Assembly: GCA_013298665.1 (NCBI GenBank)
Contig: JAAFIK010000038.1
Coordinates: 1-47,129, forward strand
Source: Chitinophagales bacterium
GTDB taxonomy: Bacteria > Bacteroidota > Bacteroidia > Chitinophagales > Chitinophagaceae
Direction of reading: 5' to 3'
DNA: 47,129 bases
In this document: positions 44,204 through 47,129 of the stretch, one piece after another
How the letters are laid out: each line of letters starts with the position of its first letter
Position numbering within the stretch: position 1 is the first letter of the stretch
The notes under the pieces: model-generated
Seen by the model: only the letters and a program-made list of their open reading frames with translations
Databases searched by the model: none
Told to the model about the DNA's origin: nothing
Translations under genes and position numbers: made by a program

Positions 44204-47129
44204 ATGCGGAATAAATTTGCTCATTGTATTTTTGAGGATAATGTTAAAAGCGGTCCTGATCTTATTGCCGTTGAGTATGGCGATACTGCTATTACATATG
44301 ATGTGCTTAACCGTAAAGCGAATCGCATTGCCTCGGTGCTGCAAAAACTCGACTGTCAGGGTAAGGTAGCAGGACTCTGGTTCTTCCCGGGTATTCAATA
44401 CGTCTCATCATTGATTGCTTGTTTTAAAGCTGGTGTTGTTGCAATGCCTGTTGATAGGGATGTGCCTGCTGAGCAGCATTTTTATATGCTGGAAAACAGT
44501 TGTGCATACGCCTTACTCACAGACGAGCAGGGTCTGGAAGTATTGATGGCTTCAAAAAATGAAATGCCTTTTCTTAAGTATGTCCTTTTGGTAAGCGATG
44601 AATTCGAAATAGATTTGATTGACGTTGCCAATCGTTCTGTGCGGCAAAAGCTATCTGTTTCTGCTATTGATGAAGGTGACTTATTTTTAGCAATTACTCC
44701 CGATGATAGCAGCCATATTTTCTATACAAGCATAAACGATGGGAGCAGATTGGGGGTGGAAGCAAAGCACAAAAGCCTTGCACATTTCCTTTCCTGGCAG
44801 AGAAAAACCTTTCCTGTAGATAAGGGTGTTGCAGTAAGTCAGTTGCTGCCTTTGATGCATGAAACCTCTTTGATTGAGATTTTGTTCCCCCTTACTTCCG
44901 GGGGCAGGCTTTGCATACCTGATGATCTGTCTTATTCAAACCATGGGATGCTTGCACAGTGGCTTGAGCAGAAAGCCGTCAATTTTATGATGCTTAGGCC
45001 ACCTCTTTTCCGCTCCGTACTCATGGAGATGGAAAGTACCAGAAGTAACGGCGATAATATTTTTCTCAATCTGCAGTATGTTTTTCTTACTGGAGCACCT
45101 CTTTTGGGTGCTGATGTGTCACGCTGGTATAGGATCATCAAAGACCGTGTTCAACTGGTCAATCTTTATGGATCCCCGGAAACATCGTTACTGAAACTTT
45201 TTTATGTCATCCAGCCTGCAGACGCGTATGAAAGCAAACCGGGGTTATTGATCCCGGTGGGCAAGGCTGTTGCAAATACAGTAGAGTTTATTTTGAACAA
45301 GGATAATAAACTTTGCACAAAGGGAGAGTTGGGAGAGTTGTATATCAAGTCTCCATTTCTGGCCAAAGGATATATTAATGCACCTGTGGCTAGTAAGTTT
45401 TTCTTTACTCAGAACCCTCTGCATGACGACTTTGAAGATATTGTTTATAAAACAGGGGAAATGGCGATGTATCTACCGAATGGGAATATCCATTTGGCAG
45501 GAAGGAATGACTCGCTGATCTGGCTCAATGGCATCAAAATATCGGCACAGGAAATTGAGTCTGTTGTCAAGAGTGTTGCGGGTGTCAAAGATGCAGTTGC
45601 TTTTATTAAGAATGATTATACCCCTGACAGAAAACTTTCTGTAAACTTTTCCGTAATTGCCGTAACCGATGTTGCAGAAGTCAGGGGTAAGCTGGTTAAT
45701 AATTTTCAGCCTTCAATGATTCCTGATGAAATAGTAAAGGTGGATTACGTGGCGATGCTTCCTGATGGAACCCCCGACCGGTTTTTGTTCTCCTGCATTC
45801 CGGCACCTGAGGATGATTCAGCAGTCATTTATGCTCATCATTCATTGGCACTCGTCAGGCAATTCCGCCCGGATCGTATTCCTTTATCTTTTGCACAGCA
45901 AAGAATGTGGTTTATCGATCAGTTGGAGGGAAGTGTTCAATATCATATACCATCTGTCATCCGGCTGAAAGGGCCACTCAATACAGATGCATTATCCTTT
46001 TCTCTGAAATCTGTTGTCTCCCGTCATGAAGTGCTGCGAACGGTTGTAGCAAAAGATGAAGAGTTCGCGTTTCAAAAAATTAATTCTGTTGATGACTGGA
46101 GTTTAAGTATTGAAGTACGTGATGCTTTGGCTGTTGATGAAATTGCGATTCAGGAGTATATTGATTCTTTTATCCGGCAGCCTTTTGATTTATCCAGAGA
46201 TTATATGCTTCGTGCCCGATTGATACAATTGGCTTCCGATGAGCATATACTTATTGTTGTCATGCACCATATCGCCTCTGATCTTTGGTCAATGGCCATT
46301 ATTGTTAGGGAATTAACGGAATTTTATCGTTCCTGTACTACAGGAGAAAAAATTCGGTTGCCGGAATTACCTGTTCAGTATGCTGATTACTCGATTTGGC
46401 AACGGAGATATATGCAAGGGCAGGTATTAAGTAAACAGATGTCTTATTGGAAGGAACGTTTGAGAGGAGTTGGCAGCATAAATATGCCAACTGATTTTCC
46501 GCGTCCGGCTTTACACAGCAATAAGGGTGCGATGGTATCAGTTGTTACTGATTTATCGCTGCTGGAAAACTTACAACGCTTGTCACGCAATCAGGGGACA
46601 ACCTTGTTCATAACGATGCTTGCTGCGTTTAAGGTGTTACTTTACCGCTACAGTGGTCAGGAGGACATCTGCGTGGGAACACCTGTTGCAGGAAGACAGT
46701 ACCAGGAGATTGAGGGTGCTGTAGGTCTCTTTGTCAATTCACTTGTGCTGAGAAGTGAAATCAGTAGTAATCTTAGTTTTGTTGAATTCTTGCAGCGCGT
46801 TAAAGAGAATGTACTGGAAGCGTTTGAACACCAGGATCTTCCTTTTGATAAGATTGTAGGGGAGATAGGCCTGAGTCGTGACCGTAGCCGAAATCCGGTT
46901 TTTGATATAAAATTTGCCCTGCATAATACACCCGGTGGTCATCTCGATCTAGGAGATGGTCTTTTCCTTACTGCAGATGATCATCGTTTGCTGGCTTCAA
47001 AAACTTCCGAATTAGATATTAGTGCTGATTTGTCTGTAACTCCTGAGGGGTTATTGAATATTTCTTTTACGTACAGTACGGCTTTGTATCGTTCATCGAC
47101 GATGTCTGTTATGCTATCGCATTATGAGA
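44204..47129 (+). CDS. NRPS, partial: degenerate adenylation domain followed directly by a condensation domain (runs off right edge)
   Basis: The frame opens at ATG 44204, 125 bp after the PKS stop, and stays open to the window end (about 975 residues). Residues ~1-530 clearly have the adenylation fold (ITYDVLNRKANRIASVL, EILFPLTSGGRL, NLYGSPETS, IVYKTGEMAMYLPNGNIHLAGRND) but the catalytic motifs are eroded. The phosphate loop YTSGSTG-x-PKG is YTSINDGSRLG, TGD is TGE, the FDxS segment is MHET so the amine-binding Asp is lost, and the last motif is PDGTPDR without the catalytic Lys. No carrier domain follows. Instead a complete-looking condensation domain begins near residue 560 (IPLSFAQQRMWFID), with HHIASDLW at ~688, and continues to the edge. 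The A-like domain is probably inactive and perhaps structural. The reading frame itself is intact, so this is not a sequencing frameshift within the visible part. Confidence 0.85.
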   Translation, partial: MRNKFAHCIFEDNVKSGPDLIAVEYGDTAITYDVLNRKANRIASVLQKLDCQGKVAGLWFFPGIQYVSSLIACFKAGVVAMPVDRDVPAEQHFYMLENSCAYALLTDEQGLEVLMASKNEMPFLKYVLLVSDEFEIDLIDVANRSVRQKLSVSAIDEGDLFLAITPDDSSHIFYTSINDGSRLGVEAKHKSLAHFLSWQRKTFPVDKGVAVSQLLPLMHETSLIEILFPLTSGGRLCIPDDLSYSNHGMLAQWLEQKAVNFMMLRPPLFRSVLMEMESTRSNGDNIFLNLQYVFLTGAPLLGADVSRWYRIIKDRVQLVNLYGSPETSLLKLFYVIQPADAYESKPGLLIPVGKAVANTVEFILNKDNKLCTKGELGELYIKSPFLAKGYINAPVASKFFFTQNPLHDDFEDIVYKTGEMAMYLPNGNIHLAGRNDSLIWLNGIKISAQEIESVVKSVAGVKDAVAFIKNDYTPDRKLSVNFSVIAVTDVAEVRGKLVNNFQPSMIPDEIVKVDYVAMLPDGTPDRFLFSCIPAPEDDSAVIYAHHSLALVRQFRPDRIPLSFAQQRMWFIDQLEGSVQYHIPSVIRLKGPLNTDALSFSLKSVVSRHEVLRTVVAKDEEFAFQKINSVDDWSLSIEVRDALAVDEIAIQEYIDSFIRQPFDLSRDYMLRARLIQLASDEHILIVVMHHIASDLWSMAIIVRELTEFYRSCTTGEKIRLPELPVQYADYSIWQRRYMQGQVLSKQMSYWKERLRGVGSINMPTDFPRPALHSNKGAMVSVVTDLSLLENLQRLSRNQGTTLFITMLAAFKVLLYRYSGQEDICVGTPVAGRQYQEIEGAVGLFVNSLVLRSEISSNLSFVEFLQRVKENVLEAFEHQDLPFDKIVGEIGLSRDRSRNPVFDIKFALHNTPGGHLDLGDGLFLTADDHRLLASKTSELDISADLSVTPEGLLNISFTYSTALYRSSTMSVMLSHYE

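Overview
The window looks like a chromosomal segment of a Bacteroidota bacterium, probably of the Chitinophaga type (Chitinophagaceae). The evidence is a DUF6443/RHS-type protein at the left edge, a Reg_prop/Y_Y_Y histidine kinase, a DUF2911 protein, an UpxY-type NusG paralogue, promoters of the Bacteroidota form (TTG, about 20 nt, TAnnTTTG) and mostly weak Shine-Dalgarno sequences. The family-level placement is inference.

Left part (1-17310): ordinary, moderately GC-rich chromosome. In order: the 5' end of a secreted DUF6443 protein (minus); a non-coding 43-bp tandem array of nested CCTA...TAGG inverted repeats (650-1070); a LytS-type sensor kinase and LytTR response regulator; a DUF2911 protein; a large BNR/sortilin-like beta-propeller protein (minus) divergent from a MORN-like secreted protein; then a minus-strand block with a FemAB/GNAT-like protein translationally coupled to an M1 metallopeptidase, a membrane sugar transferase, a Gfo/Idh/MocA oxidoreductase and accA. 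This part ends at a tRNA-Asp gene with a clear promoter and terminator.

Right part (17310-47129): visibly more AT-rich, with all genes on the plus strand. It is a large hybrid NRPS-PKS biosynthetic cluster that runs off the right edge. After a long leader come an UpxY/NusG-like antiterminator, a KAS III-like protein with an altered catalytic triad, an acyl-AMP ligase, a free acyl carrier protein, a heme-oxygenase-like diiron enzyme (HDO), a nicotianamine-synthase-like/GNAT fusion, an unrecognised 149-aa protein, an amidohydrolase, a PvdE/SyrD-type ABC exporter and a CmlA-like metallo-beta-lactamase-fold enzyme. Next are a three-module NRPS (C-A-T-C-A-T-C-A-T), a PKS module in the unusual order KS-AT-KR-DH-T, and the start of another megasynthase. 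That last protein opens with a degenerate adenylation-like domain that has lost its key motifs and has no carrier domain before the following C domain.

How the genes may work together (inference): the ligase, ACP and KAS III-like protein could make and hand over an acyl starter. The HDO, the NAS-like fusion and the CmlA-like enzyme could make or modify unusual building blocks. The NRPS would add three residues (the second resembles Leu, the third Ala), the PKS one malonate unit, and further modules lie beyond the window. The ABC exporter would handle secretion, and the UpxY-like protein would let RNA polymerase read through the long operon. The NAS-like plus diiron-enzyme set is the most unusual part; a metallophore or an azetidine-containing lipopeptide are both possible, and neither is proven.
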